A stretch of DNA of 64,000 nt from positions 1 through 64,000 of the forward strand of contig WRDO01000010.1 in the NCBI GenBank assembly GCA_009779755.1. Reading direction: 5' to 3'. The translations under genes and the position numbers were made by a program. The notes beneath the pieces are model-generated. The model was not told the origin of the DNA. It was given only the letters and a program-made list of their open reading frames with translations, and made no database searches. This stretch comes from Defluviitaleaceae bacterium (GTDB taxonomy: Bacteria > Bacillota > Clostridia > Lachnospirales > WQUN01). This document shows, one piece after another, positions 56,592-64,000 of this stretch; position 1 is the first letter of the stretch, and each line of letters starts with the position of its first letter.

Positions 56592-56690
56592 AAAATACAA
56601 AACCCCATGCGGGAAGCTCAAGCATCATAAGATGCACCCGCACAGGGTTGACACTCGCCTCTCCTCGATACGAGGGGGGCTTTTTTATTT
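56592..56690 (+). ncRNA. Candidate small structured RNA of unknown class
   Basis: A stretch of about 100 bases between miaB and the MFS gene has a three-part nested stem: AACCC (56601-56605) with GGGTT (56645-56649), GCGGG (56609-56613) with CCCGC (56637-56641), and GCATC (56622-56626) with GATGC (56631-56635). An asymmetric internal loop GAAGCTCAA-like strand lies on the 5' side. A strong terminator follows at once. I cannot match it to a riboswitch or housekeeping RNA that I know. It could also be the 3' end of the miaB transcript. Confidence 0.5.
56657..56688 (+). terminator. Rho-independent terminator of the small RNA / miaB transcript
   Basis: GCCTCTCCTCG (56657-56667) pairs with CGAGGGGGGC (56671-56680) with one bulged base and a three-base loop, followed by six T. 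Confidence 0.88.
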
Positions 56691-56739
56691 ATTTTCCCGT
56701 TTTATCACCGTTTTTGTTGCACCGTAGAATCGGGAGGGC

Positions 56740-56788
56740 ACCCATTAAAATGCATTACCCGTGACCCGGCTGCGCAGCCTTAATGGGT
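56740..56788. repeat. Inverted repeat with internal palindrome upstream of the MFS gene
   Basis: ACCCATTAA (56740-56748) and TTAATGGGT (56780-56788) are perfect complements. Just inside the right arm is GGCTGCGCAGCC (56768-56779), a 12-base palindrome. The rest of the gap up to 56890 is AT-rich, and no further gene is seen. Confidence 0.6.
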
Positions 56789-56909
56789 CGAACATGATTA
56801 TTATACACTCACAGCATAATACGTCAATATGTTTTTATTTATTCGTGTTACATAAAACGAATGTACCGTTTGGGTTTATATGGTATGATGGTAAAAAGGG
56901 GGGTACCTC

Positions 56910-58229
56910 ATGGGCGAACGGATCAGAAGCACCGGACTCATCGACAGGGAGCTTTCGCCTTTCTACATATATTATACCGTCATATTTATGGCGCAAGCCA
57001 CGATATTCACGTTTCTTAACATCTACTTCCAAGAAGAATTAGGCTTTACCTTCGCACAAATCGGCACAATCGCTTCGATAGGCCCCTTCGTTTCGATCCT
57101 CACGCAACCCTTTTGGGGAATACTGAGCGACCGTACCAACAAGCGCAAAGTACTGATGGTCATCATCGCAGGTGCCATCGTAGTCGCCTTGCTGTTCCCA
57201 TTACATTACGCGTTTATGTACATCGCAGTGATGGCGGTATTCAATACAATGTTCAACAATTCCATCACGCCGATGGGCGACGCGATCACCCTCCAATTCC
57301 TCGAAGGTAAAAAAATAAAGTTCAACACCATCCGCATGATCGGTACGGTCAGTTATGCCTTAATGGCCGCCGTAGTGGGTTATTTTATCGGCGAAGACAT
57401 GACGCGTATATTCCACATCAAGGCGATATTAATGGGGATCGCATTATTCGCGGTATTCTGGATGCCTGACTTGCAACGGTCCTTACTCCCAAATAATCCC
57501 GAAGACATGGACGGCGGGGATGAAGGGGGATTGCAACGAACGACTTCGCAGGCGGATTGTTCTCCATCCGCCCTAAGAGAGTGCAATCCCCCTTCGTCCC
57601 CGCCACTCGGGGACAGCCTTCGCGAACTTTTCGGGAACAAAATGGTCCTATGCATCCTAGCCACATCACTGGTATTCGGGCTGACGATGACCTTCTACCA
57701 CGCCTTCCTCGGCATCCAATTGCGCGGAATAGGCGCAAGCGAGGCGCAGGTAGGCCAAGCCATGTTCATTTCCGCCGCCAGCGAGGTACCCGTATTGCTG
57801 TTGGTCAACAAAATATTCGGCAAGCGTAAACCGATCCATTTGTTAATGGTCATCGGTTTTTTTATGGCGTTAAGGTTGGTGATGCTGTTCGCAGCCGATG
57901 TACAAGGCAGCATAACGATCGTATATGCGGCGCAACTCTTACACGGGCTAACGTTTATGGTGCATTTCTATTTTACGGTGGTGTTGCTTAACGCGCACGC
58001 ACCCGTGCACATCAAGTCCACCGTGCAAAGCCTGAACGGGGTGATACGCGCGGTTGCCGCGCTTATCGGCGCGGGTATCGGCGGCACGATGGCCGACCGA
58101 TTGGGGATCGGCGGTGTGTACCTGATTTTATCCGTATTCGTATTTGTGCTGTGCTTTGTTTTGCCGGGTACGTTATCCTTGGTTTATCGCGAAAAGGTGC
58201 GGGGGATGGACCCCGTTGGTACAAAATAA
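56910..58229 (+). CDS. MFS transporter with an in-frame palindromic insertion in the central loop
   Basis: 439 residues with 12 predicted membrane spans. The N-terminal half has the loop motif GILSDRTNKRK between spans 2 and 3, and TPMGDAITLQFL resembles LacY/nucleoside-symporter-like MFS proteins. The central cytoplasmic loop (about residues 200-232) contains the sequence encoded by an inverted repeat (GGDEGGLQRT... CNPPSSPP). AAAAAGGGGGG precedes the ATG. The next gene is a cytoplasmic GH9 enzyme 15 bases downstream, so the transporter probably imports beta-linked oligosaccharides. Confidence 0.93.
   Translation: MGERIRSTGLIDRELSPFYIYYTVIFMAQATIFTFLNIYFQEELGFTFAQIGTIASIGPFVSILTQPFWGILSDRTNKRKVLMVIIAGAIVVALLFPLHYAFMYIAVMAVFNTMFNNSITPMGDAITLQFLEGKKIKFNTIRMIGTVSYALMAAVVGYFIGEDMTRIFHIKAILMGIALFAVFWMPDLQRSLLPNNPEDMDGGDEGGLQRTTSQADCSPSALRECNPPSSPPLGDSLRELFGNKMVLCILATSLVFGLTMTFYHAFLGIQLRGIGASEAQVGQAMFISAASEVPVLLLVNKIFGKRKPIHLLMVIGFFMALRLVMLFAADVQGSITIVYAAQLLHGLTFMVHFYFTVVLLNAHAPVHIKSTVQSLNGVIRAVAALIGAGIGGTMADRLGIGGVYLILSVFVFVLCFVLPGTLSLVYREKVRGMDPVGTK
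57513..57604 (-). repeat. Palindromic in-frame element, copy B (within the MFS gene)
   Basis: The arms 57513-57535 and 57582-57604 are reverse complements over 23 bases with one mismatch. They contain GGGGGATTGCA / TGCAATCCCCC. The 46-base centre holds CGACTTCGC (complement GCGAAGTCG) and a GGCGGA/TCCGCC hairpin. On the minus strand it aligns with copy A, including the spacing between GCGAAGTCG and AATCCCCC. Confidence 0.85.
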
Positions 58230-58244
58230 GGAGGAGACAACAAA

Positions 58245-61085
58245 ATGACGGAAAAATTTAAGAAACAACTGATCGAATCCGATTACATCCGTAAGCCGTT
58301 AAAGGTAAACGACGCGGAATCGCAGGAAGTACGCCATTTGAAAAAGGAAGTATTGGAAACGCGACTGATCGACGACATGACGTCTTTGTCTGATTGGCAC
58401 ACCGTCACCGACCACGCCGTGATGGAGCTGTCGGATAAAGGGCTCAAATTCTCTTCCCCCACACGCATCGGGCACTACGAGGGGGCAAAGTACCGCATTA
58501 TTTCGCAACCCGCCATCGTGCGCAGGACCGACCGTGAGGATTGGAGGGAATGGAACCGCATTTCCGTGTGGATATACCCCGACATGCCGGGTTTCCATTC
58601 GATCGTGCTGCGCGTACAGCTGCTGAACGACGGTGAACATAAGGTACCCGACCGCTACGAGCGCGAAGGCCAGCACAACATGAACTTAAAACCCAACCAA
58701 TGGAATCATATGACCGTGGAAATCCCTTATGTGTACCGCGATTGCGTGACGGGGCTCTCCTTCGAATACGACATGTGCGGGCACGAGCCCAAGGGCTGCG
58801 AAACGGCAGTATGGTACCTCAGGCAATTGGAAATACAAAAAGTGGATTGCGACAAGTATATCGGCTGGGAGCCGGGCAAAGATCGGATTGCTTTTTCGCA
58901 TTCGGGCTATCAGGCGGGCAGCAGGAAAACGGCGATCGCATCGGGGTTGGATACGAAGGTATTTAAATTGCTGGAGTTGGAAACGGGCAGGTCTGTGCTG
59001 GAAAAGGAAGTCACCCCGCTTAAGAACGATAACGGCGAATTCCAAATCATGGACTTTTCGGAAGTGACCGAACCGGGGCGGTATTTGCTTATGGCGGGGA
59101 ATATATCCACGCGTGCGTTTATCATCGGTGACGATTGCCGGGATGATTCGATCTGGAAATTGCTTAACTTTTACCTCACGCAACGCTGCGGTTATGCGAT
59201 ACCCGGTTTGCACGGCGTATGCCATACCGATTCGATCACAAGGCACCCGAATGACGGGAGGTTTGTCGTCGCCAACGGCGGTTGGCACGACGCGGCCGAT
59301 ATGTCGCAAAATTCCACGACAAGCTCGCAAGCGACGTATTCGCTGTTCCAATTCGCACGGCAAATCAAAGCAACGGGCAACGCGGAAAAAGTTTGCGACC
59401 CCATGGGAAAACGCCTTTACGAACGCCTTATCGAAGAAGGCAACTGGGGGCTGGATTGGTTGCTTAAGACACGCTTCGGTGACGGCTACCGCGTGCTGTC
59501 GTGCGGTACGTCTTGCTGGACGGACGGCATCCACGGCACGCAGGACGATGTGGAGTCGGTCGCGCAAAATATCCCCATCGAGAACATGATGGCCGCCGGC
59601 GCGTGCGCGATCGCGTCTTATATACTACGCGAAGCCGAACCCGAGAAAGCGGCGTATGCGTTGAAGGTCGCCAAGGAGGACTGGCAGTTCGGGTACGACG
59701 GGCGTGACAGGGAATTGTTCCGTACCATCGGCGACCCCGCGCGGATCCTTTCGCCGTTACTCGCGTACAGTACCGCAGCGTGGTCCGCCGTCGAAATCTA
59801 CCGCGTGTGCGGGGATGAATATTACAAGGAAAAAGCCGTTGAATGCGCCCGCTATGTGATGGATTGCCAGCAAACCGAATATCCCGAATGGGACATACCC
59901 GTCGTCGGTTTCTTTTGGCGCGATAAGGAAAGGACGATGATCCAGCACTACAACCACCGCTCGCATGAATCCGAACCGATTATGGCGTTCCAATACCTCA
60001 TGGAGGAATTCCCCGATCATCCCGATTATATGGATTGGTATCAAGCCGTTTTACTTTATTCGGAATACCAACGCTTCGGCGTGTCGATCACCGCACCCTT
60101 TGAAATGGCGCCCGCATCCATTTATTACGTAGACGAACCGTCCGCGCAGCCCAAAATCTTCTCCAATCAGCAACCCCACTTCAACGAGGATATGCAAAAG
60201 GATTTCCGCGCCCAAGTGGAGGGTGGGGTCAAGCTGCACGAAGGGTATTATTTCAAGCGTTTCCCCGTGTGGTTCTCGTTCCGCGGCAACCACGCGCCGG
60301 TGATGTCCTCGGGCCGTGCCGCTGCCATTTGCGGTAAGCTCCGTAACGATTACGACATCGCGGAAATTGCGCAGCGCCAAATGGAGTGGATCATCGGGCG
60401 CAACCCCTTTGCCCAATCCACCATGTACGGAGAAGGGTACGACTTCAGCCAAATGTATATCCAGCTCCCCGGCGAACAAGTAGGCGAAATGGTCGTAGGC
60501 ATCGAATCGTGGGAAAACGACGACGTCCCCTTCTGGCCGCAAGTGAACACCGCCACATATAAGGAAGTGTGGTCCCATTCGTCGTTGCGTTGGTTGTGGC
60601 TTGCGGCTGATTGTTACGGTCCCGCTTACGTGGATTTGTACGTGGAATATAAAAAAGGCGAAACGGTGAAATTCATTAACACGTTATCAAAACAAGTATA
60701 TTCCCTTGAACCGGAATACAAAACGGGTAAGGTTTCGCTTCCCCTCCCCGCGGGGCGGTACGAAATCGAATACCGCAGCGTTAAGGTAAACAAAACCTTC
60801 GTCGCGGCGAAAAAGTATGAACTGAACGGTTTGATGGGGTTTGAAACGCGCTTCGAAAAGGACGGCGACAAAGTGGTGATTACCGTAAAAGCTAACGGTG
60901 ACAGGCAAATATCGCTTTGCCCAAAATCATCCAACCTCGTGTTGGACCCCTCGAACGCACCCGATGAAACGACGTTTGTATACAGCGGCAGGATAATCGA
61001 CGGCAAAAAGCCGTGGAGCGTACTGTTTATACCCAACGGCGATATAAGGGAAGCCTTCGACGTATACGAACGGGTGCTTTTATAA
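58245..61085 (+). CDS. GH9-family glycoside hydrolase, cytoplasmic
   Basis: 946 residues. An N-terminal carbohydrate-binding-like beta domain (about 35-200) is followed by a CelD-type Ig domain (about 205-290, RIAFSHSGYQAGS...AFIIGDD). The GH9 (alpha/alpha)6 barrel (about 300-800) has GGWHDAADMSQ near residue 344 supplying catalytic Asp residues, and IGRNPFAQSTMYGEGYD. The C-terminal beta domain covers about 805-946. No signal peptide is present, so it probably hydrolyses imported cello- or mixed-linked oligosaccharides. AAGGAGGAG precedes the ATG. It is co-directional with the MFS gene 15 bases upstream. Confidence 0.9.
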   Translation: MTEKFKKQLIESDYIRKPLKVNDAESQEVRHLKKEVLETRLIDDMTSLSDWHTVTDHAVMELSDKGLKFSSPTRIGHYEGAKYRIISQPAIVRRTDREDWREWNRISVWIYPDMPGFHSIVLRVQLLNDGEHKVPDRYEREGQHNMNLKPNQWNHMTVEIPYVYRDCVTGLSFEYDMCGHEPKGCETAVWYLRQLEIQKVDCDKYIGWEPGKDRIAFSHSGYQAGSRKTAIASGLDTKVFKLLELETGRSVLEKEVTPLKNDNGEFQIMDFSEVTEPGRYLLMAGNISTRAFIIGDDCRDDSIWKLLNFYLTQRCGYAIPGLHGVCHTDSITRHPNDGRFVVANGGWHDAADMSQNSTTSSQATYSLFQFARQIKATGNAEKVCDPMGKRLYERLIEEGNWGLDWLLKTRFGDGYRVLSCGTSCWTDGIHGTQDDVESVAQNIPIENMMAAGACAIASYILREAEPEKAAYALKVAKEDWQFGYDGRDRELFRTIGDPARILSPLLAYSTAAWSAVEIYRVCGDEYYKEKAVECARYVMDCQQTEYPEWDIPVVGFFWRDKERTMIQHYNHRSHESEPIMAFQYLMEEFPDHPDYMDWYQAVLLYSEYQRFGVSITAPFEMAPASIYYVDEPSAQPKIFSNQQPHFNEDMQKDFRAQVEGGVKLHEGYYFKRFPVWFSFRGNHAPVMSSGRAAAICGKLRNDYDIAEIAQRQMEWIIGRNPFAQSTMYGEGYDFSQMYIQLPGEQVGEMVVGIESWENDDVPFWPQVNTATYKEVWSHSSLRWLWLAADCYGPAYVDLYVEYKKGETVKFINTLSKQVYSLEPEYKTGKVSLPLPAGRYEIEYRSVKVNKTFVAAKKYELNGLMGFETRFEKDGDKVVITVKANGDRQISLCPKSSNLVLDPSNAPDETTFVYSGRIIDGKKPWSVLFIPNGDIREAFDVYERVLL

Positions 61086-61148
61086 ATCCGTACGGGCGGC
61101 ATACCCGAATACCCGCGGACGCGTAATTCGCACAATCCTTTTCCGTTA

Positions 61149-61157
61149 TGGTATAAT
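61149..61157 (+). promoter_or_regulatory. Extended -10 promoter of glgP
   Basis: TGG-TATAAT at 61149-61157 is an extended -10 element about 40 bases before the glgP start. No good -35 is visible. Confidence 0.6.
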
Positions 61158-61197
61158 ATAGACGATATCCCAAGAATTCGTTTAAAGGAGAATCGCC

Positions 61198-63651
61198 ATG
61201 TTTGCGCTTTCAAAGGAACATATCAAATCCGGTGTGGTGGAAATGCTGCGCACCGCGTATCGCAAGACCGTCGCCACCGCCACCCCCCAACAAATTTATA
61301 ACGCGCTAGCCCTTACCATCAAGGACCATATCTCCGAAAATTGGCTGGCTACCCATGAACAGTTTGAAAAATTCGACGTAAAGACCGTGTATTACCTGTC
61401 CATGGAGTTCCTGATGGGCCGCTTTATGGGTAACGCCATCCTTAACCTGTCGCTGCGTGATACGGTAAAGGAAGCCTTGGACGAGCTGGGCATCGACATC
61501 AACGCCGCCGAAGACGCGGAACAGGACCCCGGGTTGGGTAACGGCGGTTTGGGACGTTTGGCGGCTTGCTTTTTGGATTCACTTTCCACGATGGGTTACC
61601 CCGCATACGGCTGCGGCATCCGCTACCACTACGGCTTGTTCGAGCAGCATATCGAAAACGGTTACCAAGTGGAAAAACCCGACAACTGGTTGCACTACGG
61701 CGACCCGTGGGGCGTGCGCCGCGACGAATACGCCAAGGAAATCCACTTCGGAGGGCGCGTCAACACCACCAAGGACGAAGCGGGTGAATTCCATTTTATA
61801 TTGGAAGACTACCAAAGCGTCATGGCGATACCATACGACTACCCGGTGGTGGGGTATGATACGAAAATGGTGAATACCCTGCGGTTATGGGATGCGGAGC
61901 CGATCAACCGCTTCGACCTGCAGAGCTTTAACGAAGGCCAATACGAACGCGCCGTAGCCGAGCAAAACCTCGCGCGCAAGCTGGCGGCCGTCCTGTACCC
62001 CGCGGAAGAGCACGTAGCGGGTAAGGAGCTCCGCCTGCGCCAGCAATATTTCTTTATTTCCGCCACGCTTCAGCGGGTATTGGAGCAATATGAAAAACGC
62101 CACGGCAAAAACTTCGAAAAATTAGCCGATTACGTGCAATTCCAATTAAACGACACCCATCCCTCCTTAGCCATCGCGGAATTGATGCGCCTCTTGATCG
62201 ACGTCAACTACCTTTCATGGGACACCGCCTGGGAGATCACCCGCGCCACCTGCGCCTATACCAACCATACGATTTTATCGGAAGCGTTGGAAAAATGGCC
62301 GGTCGAGCTTTTCAGCCGCTTGCTGCCGCGCATCTATATGATCGTGGAGGAAATCAACAACCGCTTCTGCCAAAACCTGCGGGAATGGTACGGGAACGAC
62401 CCCGAACGCATCCGTTCCATGGCCATCTGCGCCGACGGGCAGGTCCGCATGGCGCACCTCGCCATCGTGGGCAGCCATTCGATCAACGGGGTCGCCGCCA
62501 TCCACACCGAAATCCTCAAAAACACGGAGCTCGCCGATTTCTATGAAATCTATCCCGAAAAGTTCAACAATAAAACGAACGGCATCACGCAACGCCGCTG
62601 GCTGGCCAAATGCAACCCCGGGTTGTCCGACTTGATTACCGAAACCATCGGCAATACATGGATACGTGACCTGGACGAATTAAAAAAGCTAAAGCCCTTC
62701 GCCGCGGATGTCTCCTTCCAAAGCAAATTTATGGACGTAAAGCGCGAAAATAAGGTCCTGCTTTCCAACGATATCCTGAATCGCTACGGTATTTCGGTGG
62801 ACCCGGATTCGATCTTCGACATCCAAGTCAAGCGTTTGCACGAGTATAAGCGGCAATTGCTCAACATCTTCCACGTAATCGATTTGTACGTGACAATGAA
62901 GATGAACCCGCGCTTGGATATCACGCCCCGCACGTTCCTGTTCGGCGCGAAGGCGCACGCCAATTACCACCGGGCTAAGCTGATCATCAAATTGATTCAC
63001 TCCGTCGCGGAAATGATCGACGGCGACCCTTCAATGGATGGACGTTTGAAGGTAGTGTTCCTGCCCAACTTCCGCGTATCCATGGCGGAAAAGCTCGTAC
63101 CCGCCTGCGATGTAAGCGAACAGATATCCACCGCCGGCAAAGAAGCCAGCGGAACGGGTAACATGAAGTTCATGCTTAACGGCGCGGTCACCATCGGCAC
63201 GCTGGACGGCGCGAACATCGAAATCCTGGAAGAGGTCGGACAGGAAAATATCGTCATTTTCGGCATGACCGCAGCCGAGGTGCAAGCCTTACGCGCATCC
63301 GGTACCTATTCGCCGTGGGACTTGTATAACATGGACTTTAATATCCGCAACGTGTTGACCACGTTGATCAACGGCACGCTCGACCGTAAAAACCACGACC
63401 TGTTCCGCGAGCTTTACGACGCCATGCTCAACGGCTACGGCGGCGCCCGCCCCGATGAATATTTCGTTTTGCAAGACTTTGCCGCTTACAAGGAAGCGCA
63501 GGAAAAGATCGACGCCGCCTACAAGGACAAGCAGCGCTGGGCAAAGATGGCCATCATGAATACGGCATCCGCGGGCAAATTCTCCAGCGACCGCACGATC
63601 CGCCAATACGCGGATGAAATCTGGGGCCTTAAACCGGTAACGATTGCGTGA
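61198..63651 (+). CDS. glgP: Glycogen/starch alpha-glucan phosphorylase
   Basis: 817 residues, full length for the GT35 family. YYLSMEFLMGRFMGNAI, GLGNGGLGRLAACFLDS and the pyridoxal-phosphate Lys in SGTGNMKFMLNGA (near 656) are intact. It releases glucose-1-phosphate from alpha-glucans in the cytoplasm. AAAGGAGAA precedes the ATG. The last codons overlap the start of the next gene (GTGA). Confidence 0.97.
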   Translation: MFALSKEHIKSGVVEMLRTAYRKTVATATPQQIYNALALTIKDHISENWLATHEQFEKFDVKTVYYLSMEFLMGRFMGNAILNLSLRDTVKEALDELGIDINAAEDAEQDPGLGNGGLGRLAACFLDSLSTMGYPAYGCGIRYHYGLFEQHIENGYQVEKPDNWLHYGDPWGVRRDEYAKEIHFGGRVNTTKDEAGEFHFILEDYQSVMAIPYDYPVVGYDTKMVNTLRLWDAEPINRFDLQSFNEGQYERAVAEQNLARKLAAVLYPAEEHVAGKELRLRQQYFFISATLQRVLEQYEKRHGKNFEKLADYVQFQLNDTHPSLAIAELMRLLIDVNYLSWDTAWEITRATCAYTNHTILSEALEKWPVELFSRLLPRIYMIVEEINNRFCQNLREWYGNDPERIRSMAICADGQVRMAHLAIVGSHSINGVAAIHTEILKNTELADFYEIYPEKFNNKTNGITQRRWLAKCNPGLSDLITETIGNTWIRDLDELKKLKPFAADVSFQSKFMDVKRENKVLLSNDILNRYGISVDPDSIFDIQVKRLHEYKRQLLNIFHVIDLYVTMKMNPRLDITPRTFLFGAKAHANYHRAKLIIKLIHSVAEMIDGDPSMDGRLKVVFLPNFRVSMAEKLVPACDVSEQISTAGKEASGTGNMKFMLNGAVTIGTLDGANIEILEEVGQENIVIFGMTAAEVQALRASGTYSPWDLYNMDFNIRNVLTTLINGTLDRKNHDLFRELYDAMLNGYGGARPDEYFVLQDFAAYKEAQEKIDAAYKDKQRWAKMAIMNTASAGKFSSDRTIRQYADEIWGLKPVTIA

Positions 63652-64000
63652 GCATAAAACGTTTCTTTGCGGCCTTATTTACCTTTATCGCTATCGTTTT
63701 GGTTATTATCGCCGTATTTGCGGTTATTTGGTGGTTGATACGCCCCCAATTCGAAAATATCCGAAACCGCGACAACCGCGACGTCATCCCCTTCCACGAC
63801 CATTTTGACTTGGACCCCGCCATACCCCACATCGTGCTGGAAGGCCAACGGATACGCGAAACCGACATACACCCGCCTTTGATCCATAACGGCATCGCGT
63901 ACCTGCCCGTGTGTTTTATCCGTGAATATATAGACCCGTTTATGTTTTGGGATACGGGTGCGCAAATGCTGTTCGTTACCACGCTTTACGAAATGCGGAC
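63648..64000 (+). CDS. Membrane-anchored stalk-domain protein (3' end outside window)
   Basis: The first 117 residues are visible. The GTG start overlaps the glgP stop. A basic N terminus and one membrane span (about 5-27, IAIVLVIIAVFAVIWWLI) precede an extracellular region. PPLIHNGIAYLPVCFIREYI followed by FWDTGAQMLFVTT resembles copper-amine-oxidase-N-type stalk domains. In Clostridia such N termini often precede GH18 or amidase domains, but the catalytic part is beyond the window, so the function is open. Confidence 0.75.
   Translation, partial: MSIKRFFAALFTFIAIVLVIIAVFAVIWWLIRPQFENIRNRDNRDVIPFHDHFDLDPAIPHIVLEGQRIRETDIHPPLIHNGIAYLPVCFIREYIDPFMFWDTGAQMLFVTTLYEMR

Noticed and set aside
56505..56909. 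A tRNA or a known riboswitch in the largest intergenic gap
   Set aside because: No cloverleaf with a TTCGA-type arm can be drawn, and the hairpin series does not match any riboswitch class that I can recall with confidence.
56761..57042. Small open frame overlapping the MFS start
   Set aside because: It lies across an AT-rich leader and the true MFS ribosome site, with no homology pattern.

Overview
The window looks like a chromosomal segment of an uncultured, anaerobic, fibre-degrading member of the Bacillota (class Clostridia). The evidence is the gene order greA-lysS and dnaG-rpoD-trmK, a SpoVD-like PBP with PASTA domains, strong AGGAGG-type ribosome binding sites, TTGACA-17-TATAAT promoters, copper-amine-oxidase-type stalk domains and several plant-polysaccharide hydrolases (GH78, GH10, GH9). 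Base composition is close to even, with AT-rich patches at a small JAB-domain cassette and in the promoter regions. I found no rRNA, tRNA, CRISPR array, transposase, integrase or prophage block, and no dedicated transcription factor gene apart from the housekeeping sigma factor.

Layout. 1-4115 (+): 3' end of a UvrA paralogue, then a tightly overlapping serine hydrolase / ABC ATPase / ABC permease / sirtuin run. 4066-5750 (-): dapA-dapB. 5877-7437 (+): a methyltransferase, then a self-contained JAB metalloprotease plus small partner cassette with its own promoter and terminator. 7525-8715 (+): cca. 8822-10785 (-): greA-lysS, preceded by a promoter and an attenuator-like leader hairpin. 11053-14707 (+): dnaG-rpoD-trmK. 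14813-21646 (+): an Asn/Arg-rich repeat lipoprotein and a 1915-residue surface protein. 21780-24452 (+): a GH78 enzyme. 24543-31448 (+): a helical protein, PBP1A, rsmH, ftsL and spoVD, a reduced division/cell-wall cluster. 31454-35510 (-): a two-permease FtsX-type ABC exporter. 35663-38365 (+): a pilin-domain protein whose last domain is interrupted. 38366-43377 (-): aspS, a PIN/Phd toxin-antitoxin pair and leuS. 43513-51610 (+): a signalling operon of a small protein, a conserved protein, a chemoreceptor, an HD-GYP response regulator and a hybrid histidine kinase. 51675-53330 (-) and 53431-56504 (+): a secreted Ig-repeat protein facing a GH10 xylanase lipoprotein and miaB across a shared palindrome. 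56592-56690: a candidate small RNA. 56910-64000 (+): an MFS transporter, a cytoplasmic GH9 enzyme, glycogen phosphorylase and the start of a membrane-anchored stalk-domain protein.

The genes suggest a cell that cuts xylan at its surface (GH10 lipoprotein), takes up oligosaccharides (MFS), finishes them inside (GH9, GH78 without signal peptides) and handles storage glucan with GlgP, while sensing the environment through the chemoreceptor / c-di-GMP phosphodiesterase / hybrid kinase operon.

The most unusual observation is a pair of related, GC-rich, inverted-repeat elements inserted in frame within two different genes: miaB at 55751-55829 and the MFS transporter at 57513-57604. They share arms and an internal core with identical spacing, but lie in opposite orientation. 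Both seem to add a surface loop without breaking the host protein. Other points worth a second look are the free-standing small RNA locus, the greA leader terminator, the JAB cassette, the toxin-antitoxin module lodged between two aminoacyl-tRNA synthetase genes, and the pilin-domain gene split by a hairpin.
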